From Gorillibacterium sp. (GTDB taxonomy: Bacteria > Bacillota > Bacilli > Paenibacillales > NBRC-103111): a DNA stretch of 5,918 bases. Where the stretch lies: assembly GCA_023511325.1 (NCBI GenBank), contig JAIMBU010000214.1, positions 1 through 5,918 of the forward strand, written 5' to 3'. Shown piece by piece: positions 1 through 5,918 of the stretch. The notes under the pieces were generated by a model. The model ran no database searches. It saw nothing but the letters and a program-made list of their open reading frames with translations, and had not been told where the DNA came from. Numbering within the stretch: the first letter of the stretch is position 1; each line of letters opens with the position of its first letter. Made by a program: the position numbers and the translations under genes.

Positions 1-1071
1 GTTAGAGATCGTTGCGTCTTTCTCAATCAGTTGTTTATGAACTTCACGGTCCAGAAGCAAAAACTTTACGAACTTTAATGCTGCTTCTGGGTACTTGGAT
101 GTGCTCGAGATTCCAAATCCAGATTGGTTGATTCCCCCAGCTAAGCGCACTTCTCCGTCTTTAGAAGGAACTGGGAACACCCCAACCTCAAATGACTTCT
201 GCGCATCTTTCTCGGCGGCGGTGAACCAAGAGCCCATCGGGTACATAGCCCCGTTGCCTTTTAGAAACTCTTGCTCAACCTGTGTGTAACCGATGCTGAG
301 AAAGCCTTTATTGAAATACCCCTTCTTGTTAAGATCCACCCACCGATTGGCCATCTCCATCCAGTCAGGATCAGTGAATTTCACTTTGCCCGCCTTGCGG
401 TCGGCATACCATCTGATGTTCTTGCCGAAGGTTTCCGGCGCCGAGAACACGGACATCGTGAAGCCGGTTACCCACTCGCCAGACGTCAGAAATGGTGTAA
501 CTCCCTTGGCCTTCAACAACTCGGCATCCGCCATCAGTTCATCCCACGTCTTAGGCGTCGCGGTAATCCCCGCTTCAGCAAATATTGTTTTATTGTAAAA
601 AATTAAGCTTTGCGGCTGTGACACTGCGTTCAGGTTATACAACTTACCGTCAATGAATCCGGATTCAACATTACGAATCTGCTTGAGATCGTCATCAATA
701 GCAAATGGTCTGAGTGCACCTGCTTCAACGAGCTCTGGGAAACGGATGTTGTGCACGACATCTGGCATATCACCTGTGGCGAGTAGCGTCTTGACGTATT
801 GCTCTGGGTCATCCGGTGCTTGTAGCCGCTTAACGGTAATTCCCGGGTTCTTCTCTTGAAATTGTTTAATCAGTGCATCCCAAAATTCCGGGGTGTAGTT
901 CGGTGTAATATGCAATTGAACGGATATCTCAGCCTTCTCCGCAGCAGGAGCTGTCGATGATTCTGCGGGTGAGCTTGCCGATGGTGCTGAAGTATTGTTC
1001 TTTTCACCTCCGCATGCTGCCAGGCTAATGACTAGCATCATGGTGAGGGTTAATACGACCAGCTTCTTCAT
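1..1071 (-). CDS. ABC transporter extracellular solute-binding lipoprotein, probably sugar-specific (C-terminus cut off by window edge)
   Basis: This is an open frame of 357 codons with no stop before the left edge. Family members are usually about 420-450 residues, so the last part is missing. The N-terminus is a lipoprotein signal: K2-K3, a hydrophobic stretch at residues 4-19, then the lipobox LAAC with Cys20 as the lipidation site, followed by a Ser/Ala/Glu-rich linker at about 21-47. The mature part reads like a family-1 solute-binding protein (CUT1 sugar uptake type). Visible signatures are FQEKNPGITV (71-80), LLATGDMPDVV (96-106), FYNKTIFAEAGI (158-169) with PKTWDEL (173-179), FLKGNGAMYPMGSW (269-282) and GGINQSGFGIS (312-322). 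It would sit on the outer face of the membrane and deliver a carbohydrate or related ligand to permeases, which are expected beyond the left edge. The start at 1071 is supported by AGGGAGG nine bases upstream and by the signal peptide beginning there. The ligand cannot be read from sequence. The divergent two-component pair is its likely regulator (inference). Confidence 0.93.
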   Translation of the reverse strand, partial: MKKLVVLTLTMMLVISLAACGGEKNNTSAPSASSPAESSTAPAAEKAEISVQLHITPNYTPEFWDALIKQFQEKNPGITVKRLQAPDDPEQYVKTLLATGDMPDVVHNIRFPELVEAGALRPFAIDDDLKQIRNVESGFIDGKLYNLNAVSQPQSLIFYNKTIFAEAGITATPKTWDELMADAELLKAKGVTPFLTSGEWVTGFTMSVFSAPETFGKNIRWYADRKAGKVKFTDPDWMEMANRWVDLNKKGYFNKGFLSIGYTQVEQEFLKGNGAMYPMGSWFTAAEKDAQKSFEVGVFPVPSKDGEVRLAGGINQSGFGISSTSKYPEAALKFVKFLLLDREVHKQLIEKDATISN

Positions 1072-1080
1072 GATTATTTT

Positions 1081-1087
1081 CCTCCCT
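1081..1087 (-). promoter_or_regulatory. Ribosome binding site of the solute-binding protein gene
   Basis: The minus strand reads AGGGAGG here, nine bases before the ATG at 1071. It is a strong Shine-Dalgarno match and fixes the start chosen for the lipoprotein. Confidence 0.85.
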
Positions 1088-1100
1088 AATATTATCTTTA

Positions 1101-1128
1101 TTGACAACGCTTACAGTAATATTATAGG
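1101..1128 (+). promoter_or_regulatory. Predicted sigma-A promoter of the histidine kinase / response regulator operon
   Basis: A perfect TTGACA at 1101-1106 is followed after 16 bases by TATAGG (1123-1128, four of six matches to TATAAT). The start would fall near 1135, giving a leader of about 75 bases. The -10 box overlaps the -10 box of the opposing promoter, and the -35 box lies mostly inside the cre site. The one-base-short spacer and weak -10 suggest modest basal expression. Confidence 0.45.
1102..1115. promoter_or_regulatory. cre site (predicted CcpA operator)
   Basis: The plus strand reads TGACAACGCTTACA and the minus strand TGTAAGCGTTGTCA. Both match the Bacillus cre consensus TGWNANCGNTNWCA at every defined position. 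The site covers the predicted transcription start of the minus-strand transporter promoter (about 1114) and most of the -35 hexamer (1101-1106) of the plus-strand kinase promoter. It is therefore placed to repress both by blocking polymerase. CcpA control of sugar ABC transporters is well known in Firmicutes; binding here is a prediction. Confidence 0.75.
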
Positions 1129-1150
1129 GTTACTCGAAAGAACCCTTCAA
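1121..1150 (-). promoter_or_regulatory. Predicted sigma-A promoter of the solute-binding protein gene
   Basis: On the minus strand TTGAAG (1150-1145, four of six matches to TTGACA) is followed after 18 bases by a perfect TATAAT (1126-1121). This predicts a start near 1114 and a leader of about 43 bases before the ATG at 1071. The weak -35 box fits a promoter that needs an activator such as the neighbouring AraC-type response regulator. Confidence 0.6.
1127..1145. repeat. Short inverted repeat in the divergent promoter region
   Basis: GGGTT (1127-1131) and AACCC (1141-1145) form five-base arms around a nine-base centre. The repeat lies exactly in the spacer between the -35 and -10 boxes of the minus-strand promoter and spans the predicted plus-strand start. 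It could be a weak operator, or chance at this length. Confidence 0.3.
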
Positions 1151-1154
1151 CAGC

Positions 1155-1187
1155 AATAACTTTAGAACACTGGAATTATTTAAGAAA
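1155..1187. promoter_or_regulatory. Possible direct-repeat operator for the AraC-type response regulator
   Basis: AATAACTTTAGAAC (1155-1168) and AATTATTTAAGAAA (1174-1187) agree at 10 of 14 positions, with starts 19 bases apart. The proximal copy lies five bases beyond the -35 box of the minus-strand transporter promoter. That is where AraC-family activators commonly bind, as direct repeats. The period is slightly less than the usual two helical turns and the sequence is AT-rich, so the call is tentative. If real, it would activate the transporter gene. Confidence 0.3.
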
Positions 1188-1194
1188 CATGTAT

Positions 1195-1200
1195 AGGGAG
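1195..1200 (+). promoter_or_regulatory. Ribosome binding site of the histidine kinase gene
   Basis: AGGGAG lies ten bases before the ATG at 1211. The next in-frame ATG (codon 12, position 1244) has no such site upstream, which favours 1211 as the start. Confidence 0.65.
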
Positions 1201-1210
1201 TGCATCCAGA

Positions 1211-2968
1211 ATGCGTATCTATCAACAATTCATTGGCAGACATATGCTCCGCAAGCTGACCTTCTGGATCGCCTTGCTGCTGATTGCCGTATTCATCTCA
1301 CTTGGAGCCGTTACCCAGATGAGCTTCTACCAACTTCTCGAAGACCGGGAACAGCAGCTGTTAGAGTCGCGCACCCAACAATTTCTCGATCGATACGTGG
1401 AAAACTTACAGCAGTTCGACCGGAATTTGAGCTCCTTCTATACCACGGATAAGGGTATAGATTCACTAGGGCAAATAACAGGTGCCTATCAGCATCTTCT
1501 CCCCTCACGAGTTGCGGATATTGAGGATGATCAAGCTGTTTTCTTGGAGGAACGTTATTTTCTAAATCTGCTTAACGGAATAAAAATTAATAGCCCTTAT
1601 GCCTCGGACTTCATTCTGTACCGCAATACTGATGGGAGGATCTTTCACATCGGTAATGAGAGCAGACATGTGTTGTCGGAATCCGTTGACTTTGCCGATT
1701 TTTTCAATTCCCAGTATTCTGGCTTTGAACTACCTATTCTCGGCACCAGCACAACCCTGCTACGAGGTTCAGATCAGAATGTTTCCTATGTGCTTGCACC
1801 CATATTCGATTTTTCCAATCTAAAGCCAGATCGAATTCTCGGCTATTTCATGATGCTAATCGACGATAATGATTTATACGGCAGCATCCTAAAATCTGGG
1901 GAAGCAGAGGAACGGATTACGCTTGTTCACCAAGCTCAAGTTATTCTCGATAATAAGTGGAATGCTCCCAAGCCAGAAAATATGTTAATCTCCCACTTTT
2001 ACCAAGCAAAATACGATTTGGATGTTAAGGGCTACGTGAGTAAAGGAACCGTTACCGCAAATTTGTCCAAAATCAATTGGACAATCACGCTTATTCTTTC
2101 CGCTGCCTGGTTTCTGTGCCTCATGCTGATTTATAACATCCTTAACCTCTCCGTCAGGCGCCTACGCTTGATGGCCCGCCATTTCAACAAGCACCGCGAG
2201 GAATCTTACCTTCATCCCTTCTCTGTCGTCGGCAAAGATGAAGTTAGCCAGCTTATGCAGCAGTTTAACGTAATGGCTGAACAGATGAAGGACTATATTG
2301 ACAAAGTGCTGGTAGCTGGCCTCCAGCAGCGTAACGCCGAATATTATGCGCTTAAAATGCAGATCAATCCCCATTTTCTTTATAATACGTTGGAGTCTAT
2401 CCGCATGCAGGCGATGATGAGCGGACAGAAGCTCCTTAGTGATCGCCTTTATCAGTTTGGTATGCTATTTCGCTGGCTGCTCCAGAAGGACGAGGCTGAT
2501 CTTGTTCCCATTCGTTTGGAACTGGATTACACCAGTTATTACCTAGATCTGATGTCCATGGGCAAGGACAACCCGGTCGAGCTGCAAATCATCCACGACT
2601 TTCCATTATCCGACTACCGGATCGTTAAATTTAGCCTGCAGCCGATTATCGAGAATGCCTTCATCCATGGCAGGCTGGAGCATCAGCCCGAACCCCTTAT
2701 TCGCATTACCTTCAAAAAACAGAGACAGCAGCTTACCATCATCGTCTGGAATAATGGGGAGGGTATATCTGAGAGTAACCGACTTTCATTAACCGATAGA
2801 CTTCGGTCAGCCTCAGCCATCCAGCATGAGCATTTGGGATTGCTTAATGTTCACAGCCGTATTCTAGGCTTGTTTGGTCAGCCGTATGGTTTATCAGTTA
2901 TGCAGTTGCAGCCGGGCGCAGGATTTGGCATAGAAATGACAATACCATTGGAGGAGGAGGCAGAATGA
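1211..2968 (+). CDS. Membrane sensor histidine kinase, YesM type
   Basis: The 585-residue protein has the full layout of the YesM/LytS-like kinases that pair with AraC-type regulators. In order: a first membrane segment (about 17-37), an extracytoplasmic sensing region of about 250 residues (Cache-like by position and length, not by a motif I can prove), a second membrane segment (about 290-311), a HAMP linker (about 312-364), the His_kinase domain, and a C-terminal ATP-binding domain. The phosphoacceptor is His388 in QINPHFLYNTLE (384-395). The ATPase N box is ENAFIHG with Asn482, the G1 box is NNGEG (514-518), and a G2-like segment is HLGLLNVHSRI (541-551). The first G1 residue is Asn514, where Asp is usual. 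It should autophosphorylate in response to an external signal and pass phosphate to the regulator whose ATG overlaps its stop. The signal is probably a sugar or a loaded binding protein, judging from the divergent transporter gene (inference). Confidence 0.93.
   Translation: MRIYQQFIGRHMLRKLTFWIALLLIAVFISLGAVTQMSFYQLLEDREQQLLESRTQQFLDRYVENLQQFDRNLSSFYTTDKGIDSLGQITGAYQHLLPSRVADIEDDQAVFLEERYFLNLLNGIKINSPYASDFILYRNTDGRIFHIGNESRHVLSESVDFADFFNSQYSGFELPILGTSTTLLRGSDQNVSYVLAPIFDFSNLKPDRILGYFMMLIDDNDLYGSILKSGEAEERITLVHQAQVILDNKWNAPKPENMLISHFYQAKYDLDVKGYVSKGTVTANLSKINWTITLILSAAWFLCLMLIYNILNLSVRRLRLMARHFNKHREESYLHPFSVVGKDEVSQLMQQFNVMAEQMKDYIDKVLVAGLQQRNAEYYALKMQINPHFLYNTLESIRMQAMMSGQKLLSDRLYQFGMLFRWLLQKDEADLVPIRLELDYTSYYLDLMSMGKDNPVELQIIHDFPLSDYRIVKFSLQPIIENAFIHGRLEHQPEPLIRITFKKQRQQLTIIVWNNGEGISESNRLSLTDRLRSASAIQHEHLGLLNVHSRILGLFGQPYGLSVMQLQPGAGFGIEMTIPLEEEAE
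2950..2960 (+). promoter_or_regulatory. Ribosome binding site of the response regulator inside the kinase 3' end
   Basis: GGAGGAGGAGG, which encodes the acidic tail of the kinase, ends four bases before the regulator ATG at 2965. Its internal GGAGG copies give several good alignments with 16S rRNA. It supports the 2965 start and coupled translation. Confidence 0.8.
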
Positions 2969-4554
2969 TTAAATTACTTATTGTCGACGACGATAGCTTC
3001 ATTCGTATGGGCCTGCAACATATGCTGCCCTGGGAGGAGCTGGGGGTTACCGCTATTCGACTTGCCTCGGGAGGATGGGAAGCCATGGATATCATCAGGG
3101 AGTGGCACCCTAACTTGCTTATTACCGATATCCAAATGCCTCAAGGGGATGGACTCGCATTAATCGAACAAGTCCGTAAAGAGGCGTTTCCGCTAAAAAT
3201 CATGGTTCTAAGCGGTTACAACGATTTCAGCTATGTTCGGCAAGCTATGAAATACCAGGTGGAGGACTATTTACTGAAGCCTATTAACGAAGAGGAGTTT
3301 CTCGAGGTGGTTAAAACATGCATCAGCCAGCTGGAGCGCTCACGAATTATCGAGCAAACGGAGAGAGAGACGCACGATCTGCTTCATAACAATGTTTTTA
3401 TTCGCTGGGTTGAGAACCGTATCGATGAAAAGCAACTCGCTGAGAAGATGCAATTTCTCGAGCTAGCTTCCTTGCTGCAGCACAGTTGGTTCCGCTGCGG
3501 CATCATTGAATGGCGGGATGCCAGAGAAGGCCCGATCTCGTCAGGCGAGGAGCAATTTCGTCCATTTTCCATTCTGAATGTCGTCTCGGAAGCCCTGCTT
3601 GAGTATCATTTAGGACATGCCTTCCTCGATCAGGAACAACGGGTTGTCTGCATATTCTCCGCGAAGAATCAACCAAAGCTTGACCTCTTGACTTGGATGA
3701 GCGAGTTAGCGCGCCGTGCTGCACTGCTGCTAAAGGTACCTTGGCTTAGCGTCATGGGCCCGGAGGTCGGGGAACTCTCACAGGTCCATCACTCCTACAA
3801 ACACGCGCTCAGTTTGCTCGATTATGCCGGCCTTGCCGAAGACTCCATCGTCTGCATTGACGACGCTTGGGTATCGCGATATACATCGGCGATGACTTTT
3901 CCCAGCTCCCGTGAGAAGGATGCGCTCATTCATGCCTTGCTCTCGGCTAATCGTGAGGCTTGGTCAGCCGAGCTGGAAAAAGACATGCGTTGGGCGCTCC
4001 TCCAAACCGACCCGCTTTGGGCCGCTAAGACAGTCGGGGGCGAGTGGATTGTCTTGCTTAGACAAACGGTCAAGCAGGTGAAAGGCTCCACGGATTTGTT
4101 AGCCTTCGTAGCTCCCGACATCATGTCCAAGCTGTTCATGGTCAGTTCCATTTATGAAGTGCGGCAAAAAGTGTATGAGCTGCTCGATCGGCTGGACGTA
4201 TTCATCAAAACCCGGGCGAACCAGCCAGGACCCGCTATCGTTACAAGGGTTACTGATTTCATCCAGAGTAACTTGAACAGTGAGTTGTCACTCAAAACGA
4301 TTGCCCAGCATTTCCATATCAATAACGTATACCTCGGACAGTTGTTCAAGCAAGAAACCGGCGAATTCTTCAGCGATTACCTAAATCGCTTGAGGATGGA
4401 GCAAGCACAGCGGCTACTCCATGAAACAACGCTCAAGGCGACCGAAATCGCTACTAGGGTGGGCTTTGCCGAGCCAAATTATTTCTTCCGCAAGTTCAAA
4501 CAATTTAGCGGATTGTCTCCTACTGAATATAGGAACTTAACAAGAGACTTATAA
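2965..4554 (+). CDS. Response regulator with AraC-type DNA-binding domain, YesN type
   Basis: The 529-residue cytoplasmic transcription factor has three parts. The receiver domain (about 1-120) keeps its active site: the acidic pair Asp8/Asp9, phosphoacceptor Asp55 in TDIQMP (54-59), Ser83 in VLSGYND and Lys105 in LLKP. A middle region of about 300 residues (121-420) has no motif I recognise, which is usual for this class. The C-terminal AraC domain (about 422-525) has two helix-turn-helix units: one around LSLKTIAQHFHINNVYLGQLF (441-461) and a second around ATEIATRVGFAEPNYFFRKF (492-511), ending in the typical GLSPTEYR (516-523). Its ATG overlaps the kinase stop codon (ATGA), so the two are co-transcribed and probably translationally coupled. 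After phosphorylation by the kinase it should activate a nearby target. The divergent solute-binding-protein promoter, with its weak -35 box, is the best candidate (inference). Length and domain order are normal for the family. Confidence 0.94.
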   Translation: MIKLLIVDDDSFIRMGLQHMLPWEELGVTAIRLASGGWEAMDIIREWHPNLLITDIQMPQGDGLALIEQVRKEAFPLKIMVLSGYNDFSYVRQAMKYQVEDYLLKPINEEEFLEVVKTCISQLERSRIIEQTERETHDLLHNNVFIRWVENRIDEKQLAEKMQFLELASLLQHSWFRCGIIEWRDAREGPISSGEEQFRPFSILNVVSEALLEYHLGHAFLDQEQRVVCIFSAKNQPKLDLLTWMSELARRAALLLKVPWLSVMGPEVGELSQVHHSYKHALSLLDYAGLAEDSIVCIDDAWVSRYTSAMTFPSSREKDALIHALLSANREAWSAELEKDMRWALLQTDPLWAAKTVGGEWIVLLRQTVKQVKGSTDLLAFVAPDIMSKLFMVSSIYEVRQKVYELLDRLDVFIKTRANQPGPAIVTRVTDFIQSNLNSELSLKTIAQHFHINNVYLGQLFKQETGEFFSDYLNRLRMEQAQRLLHETTLKATEIATRVGFAEPNYFFRKFKQFSGLSPTEYRNLTRDL

Positions 4555-4782
4555 ACTATATTAAATGCTGAGTAGACCTTCGCTGACATCGGCAATCATC
4601 TATCGGCTTTTGATTGCTGCTGAAATTCAACTAATGGTTGGATACCTTCAAACAAGTATAAAACCAGTGAGTCCACCTGATACAGGCGCATACTCACTGG
4701 TTTAACACTGCTGGAGCGCGGCTCACAGTAAATGATAATGAAGAATGAATTCTCACCACAATGTTTGTCTGCTAAAACACGT
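4555..4782. other. Convergent intergenic region
   Basis: These 228 bases separate the ends of two converging genes. They contain a weak inverted repeat (GCAATCA at 4592-4598 with TGATTGC at 4611-4617), the strong hairpin at 4661-4703, and a small imperfect hairpin at 4707-4729 (GAGC-GCG-GCTC flanked by ACTG/CAGT). I see no convincing gene or promoter. A minus-strand reading frame crossing it has no ribosome binding site and overlaps the coding region of the neighbouring enzyme. Confidence 0.6.
4661..4703 (-). terminator. Strong hairpin, probable intrinsic terminator for the minus-strand gene, possibly bidirectional
   Basis: AAACCAGTGAGT (4661-4672) and ACTCACTGGTTT (4692-4703) are perfect 12-base inverted arms around a 19-base centre. 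The centre itself holds a small stem, CCTG (4676-4679) with CAGG (4683-4686). On the minus strand the hairpin is followed by a T-rich tail (TTTTATACTTGTTTG, the first Ts being part of the arm), which suits termination of the gene ending at 4783. On the plus strand only TTT follows, so termination of the response regulator transcript here is less certain. The stem is about 80 bases past the minus-strand stop, somewhat far but acceptable. Confidence 0.55.
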
Positions 4783-5883
4783 TTATAGAGCGGCTTCACG
4801 CAACAACTCATCCAGCTTTTTAAAAGCATTTGTTATTTTATCCTTTGGAATACCCGCATATCGATCTCCGATGCTGACTTCATAAGAGCAAGTGGTGGTC
4901 TCGCTATCTTCTCGCAAAGAACCTGATAGACCGACCTCCGTTGTTTCGTAAAGAGAAATCAGAATTGGCTCAACCTTCGCTTTCGGCAGGCTAAAGTGTA
5001 CATGAAACATATTGGATACCGGTACGACTGGCAGAGTTGTAACCGCAGGGCAATCGTTATACAAGGAAGCAAGTTCAATTGCCCCTTCATAATACTGCTG
5101 CATTCTCGGCAAACGTTGTTCAGCATAGTAATCAGCACTGAGGATATATGGATAAAGGCTGATCAAATCTCCCCCATGACGTCTTTTCCATACCTTGGAC
5201 TGCTTGGTAAAGTCTTCTCCACCCGCAAGCATCGCGCCGGCAAGCGCACCAATTCCTTTGTAAAAGGAAATATAAACACTGTCAAAAAGCTGACAAACCT
5301 CGGCTGCCGACTTTTGGTAATAGGGCAGAATCTCAAACAACCGTGCTCCATCCAAATGCAGCTTAATTCCCTGCTCCCGGCAGTAGGCGGAAATCGCCTC
5401 AAGCTCCTGAAAGCTAGGTAGCTGTCCACCAATCTCCCGTTGCGGCAATTCCAGCAGTAAGCAAGCAATATCCCCCGTTATATTCCGCACATCGTCAAGC
5501 TGAATCACTCGGTCTTTGTCGGCAAGCAGAACCGGTTCAATGTGATGCAGTTCCTTCAAGCCATCCTGCTCATGAATCTCCAAGTGGCATAAGGGATGAT
5601 AAGCGACTCTTGGTAAACCCAATTGATCACACCAGATTCTTAGCGCAATCTGCTGAGCCATGGTCCCACTCGGGAAGAACACGGCGCTTTCTTTACCCAG
5701 TAGCTTGGCCATCTTGTTTTGAAACTGATCAATGACGGAGCCTGCACCATACATGTCGCTAGCCAGATCTCCCTCAATCTCCTGAAAAGCATCCTTCAAG
5801 ACCTGAATGTTTCTTTTTCCATGAATAGTTAGTGAATAGGTCGTTTGGTTAAAAGCCTCCGCTAACGTTTTAATTGTGTTCAT
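4783..5883 (-). CDS. PLP-dependent threonine aldolase family enzyme (beta-eliminating lyase fold)
   Basis: The 366-residue cytoplasmic enzyme aligns by eye with low-specificity L-threonine aldolases, which split threonine or allo-threonine into glycine and acetaldehyde using PLP. Visible landmarks are GDLASDMYGAGSVI (38-51), the PLP-phosphate-binding segment FFPSGTMAQQ (69-78), a His-containing segment HPLCHLEIHEQDG (96-108), ELPQREIGGQLP (145-156), the cofactor-contacting LHLDGARLFE (175-184) with Asp178 and Arg181, and the Schiff-base lysine Lys209 in SFYKGIGALAGAML (206-219). Length is close to the usual 340-360. Two points differ from the typical enzyme. The ENTH segment is replaced by ELPQ, and the C-terminal RLVTH-type motif is not evident; TCSYEVSIGD (331-340) lies there instead. 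The family is therefore secure but the substrate is not. The start at 5883 has AAAGGAG nine bases upstream. It converges on the response regulator and shares no obvious function with it. Its promoter lies beyond the window. Confidence 0.85.
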   Translation of the reverse strand: MNTIKTLAEAFNQTTYSLTIHGKRNIQVLKDAFQEIEGDLASDMYGAGSVIDQFQNKMAKLLGKESAVFFPSGTMAQQIALRIWCDQLGLPRVAYHPLCHLEIHEQDGLKELHHIEPVLLADKDRVIQLDDVRNITGDIACLLLELPQREIGGQLPSFQELEAISAYCREQGIKLHLDGARLFEILPYYQKSAAEVCQLFDSVYISFYKGIGALAGAMLAGGEDFTKQSKVWKRRHGGDLISLYPYILSADYYAEQRLPRMQQYYEGAIELASLYNDCPAVTTLPVVPVSNMFHVHFSLPKAKVEPILISLYETTEVGLSGSLREDSETTTCSYEVSIGDRYAGIPKDKITNAFKKLDELLREAAL

Positions 5884-5892
5884 CTGCCCGGA

Positions 5893-5899
5893 CTCCTTT
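5893..5899 (-). promoter_or_regulatory. Ribosome binding site of the threonine aldolase family gene
   Basis: The minus strand reads AAAGGAG followed by TCCGGGCAG and the ATG at 5883, a nine-base spacing. The remaining bases to the right edge are too few to judge a promoter. Confidence 0.7.
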
Positions 5900-5918
5900 A
5901 TAATGAAAGGTCCTGTAT

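Noticed and set aside
95..859. Several plus-strand open frames in the left part of the window
   Set aside because: They are antisense to a continuous minus-strand frame with a clear lipoprotein signal and solute-binding-protein motifs, which runs off the left edge.
1072..1210. Possible riboswitch or T-box in the divergent leaders
   Set aside because: The predicted leaders are about 43 and 75 bases, too short for known riboswitches, and no conserved core such as a T-box motif is visible.
4592..4617. Inverted repeat GCAATCA / TGATTGC as a terminator for the response regulator
   Set aside because: The stem is only 7 bp with a 12-base loop, is AT-rich and has no T tract after it on the plus strand.
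4596..4829. A 77-codon minus-strand open frame spanning the convergent intergenic region
   Set aside because: It begins inside the threonine-aldolase-family gene in another frame, has no ribosome binding site, and runs through the terminator hairpin. It is most likely chance.
4996..5421. A 141-codon plus-strand open frame
   Set aside because: It is antisense to the PLP-enzyme gene, whose catalytic motifs are intact. It has no recognisable domain.
1..5918. A previously undescribed system, such as a defence island, mobile element or CRISPR locus
   Set aside because: All four genes belong to well-known families in a common arrangement. No array, transposase, integrase or toxin-antitoxin pair is visible.

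Overview
The window looks like a low-to-mid GC Firmicute, most likely Paenibacillus or a close relative. This is inferred from strong purine-rich ribosome binding sites, a lipoprotein sugar-binding protein, a large YesM/YesN-type two-component pair and a consensus-quality catabolite-response element. No species-level marker is present, so the genus remains an inference.

Layout. On the minus strand, 1071 to 1 encodes the first 357 residues of an ABC-transporter solute-binding lipoprotein whose C-terminus lies off the left edge. A 139-bp divergent intergenic region (1072-1210) carries two back-to-back, overlapping promoters, a perfect match to the CcpA operator (cre) consensus, a short inverted repeat and a possible direct repeat upstream of the transporter promoter. 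On the plus strand, 1211-2968 encodes a membrane sensor histidine kinase (YesM type). It overlaps by four bases (ATGA) the 2965-4554 gene for a response regulator with a C-terminal AraC-type DNA-binding domain (YesN type). After a 228-bp convergent intergenic region containing a 12-bp perfect inverted repeat, a minus-strand gene (5883-4783) encodes a PLP-dependent enzyme of the threonine aldolase / beta-eliminating lyase family.

How the parts may work together. The kinase would sense an extracytoplasmic signal, perhaps a sugar or a ligand-loaded binding protein, and phosphorylate the regulator. The regulator would then activate the divergent solute-binding-protein gene and presumably the permease genes beyond the left edge. 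The cre site lies across the transporter start site and the -35 box of the kinase promoter, so CcpA could shut off uptake and sensing together when a preferred carbon source is present. The threonine-aldolase-like gene converges on this cluster and probably belongs to a separate transcription unit.

I found no sign of a new type of system. This is a conventional carbohydrate uptake and sensing locus. Its most informative part is the compact divergent control region. There are no tRNA or rRNA genes, CRISPR arrays or recognisable insertion sequences.
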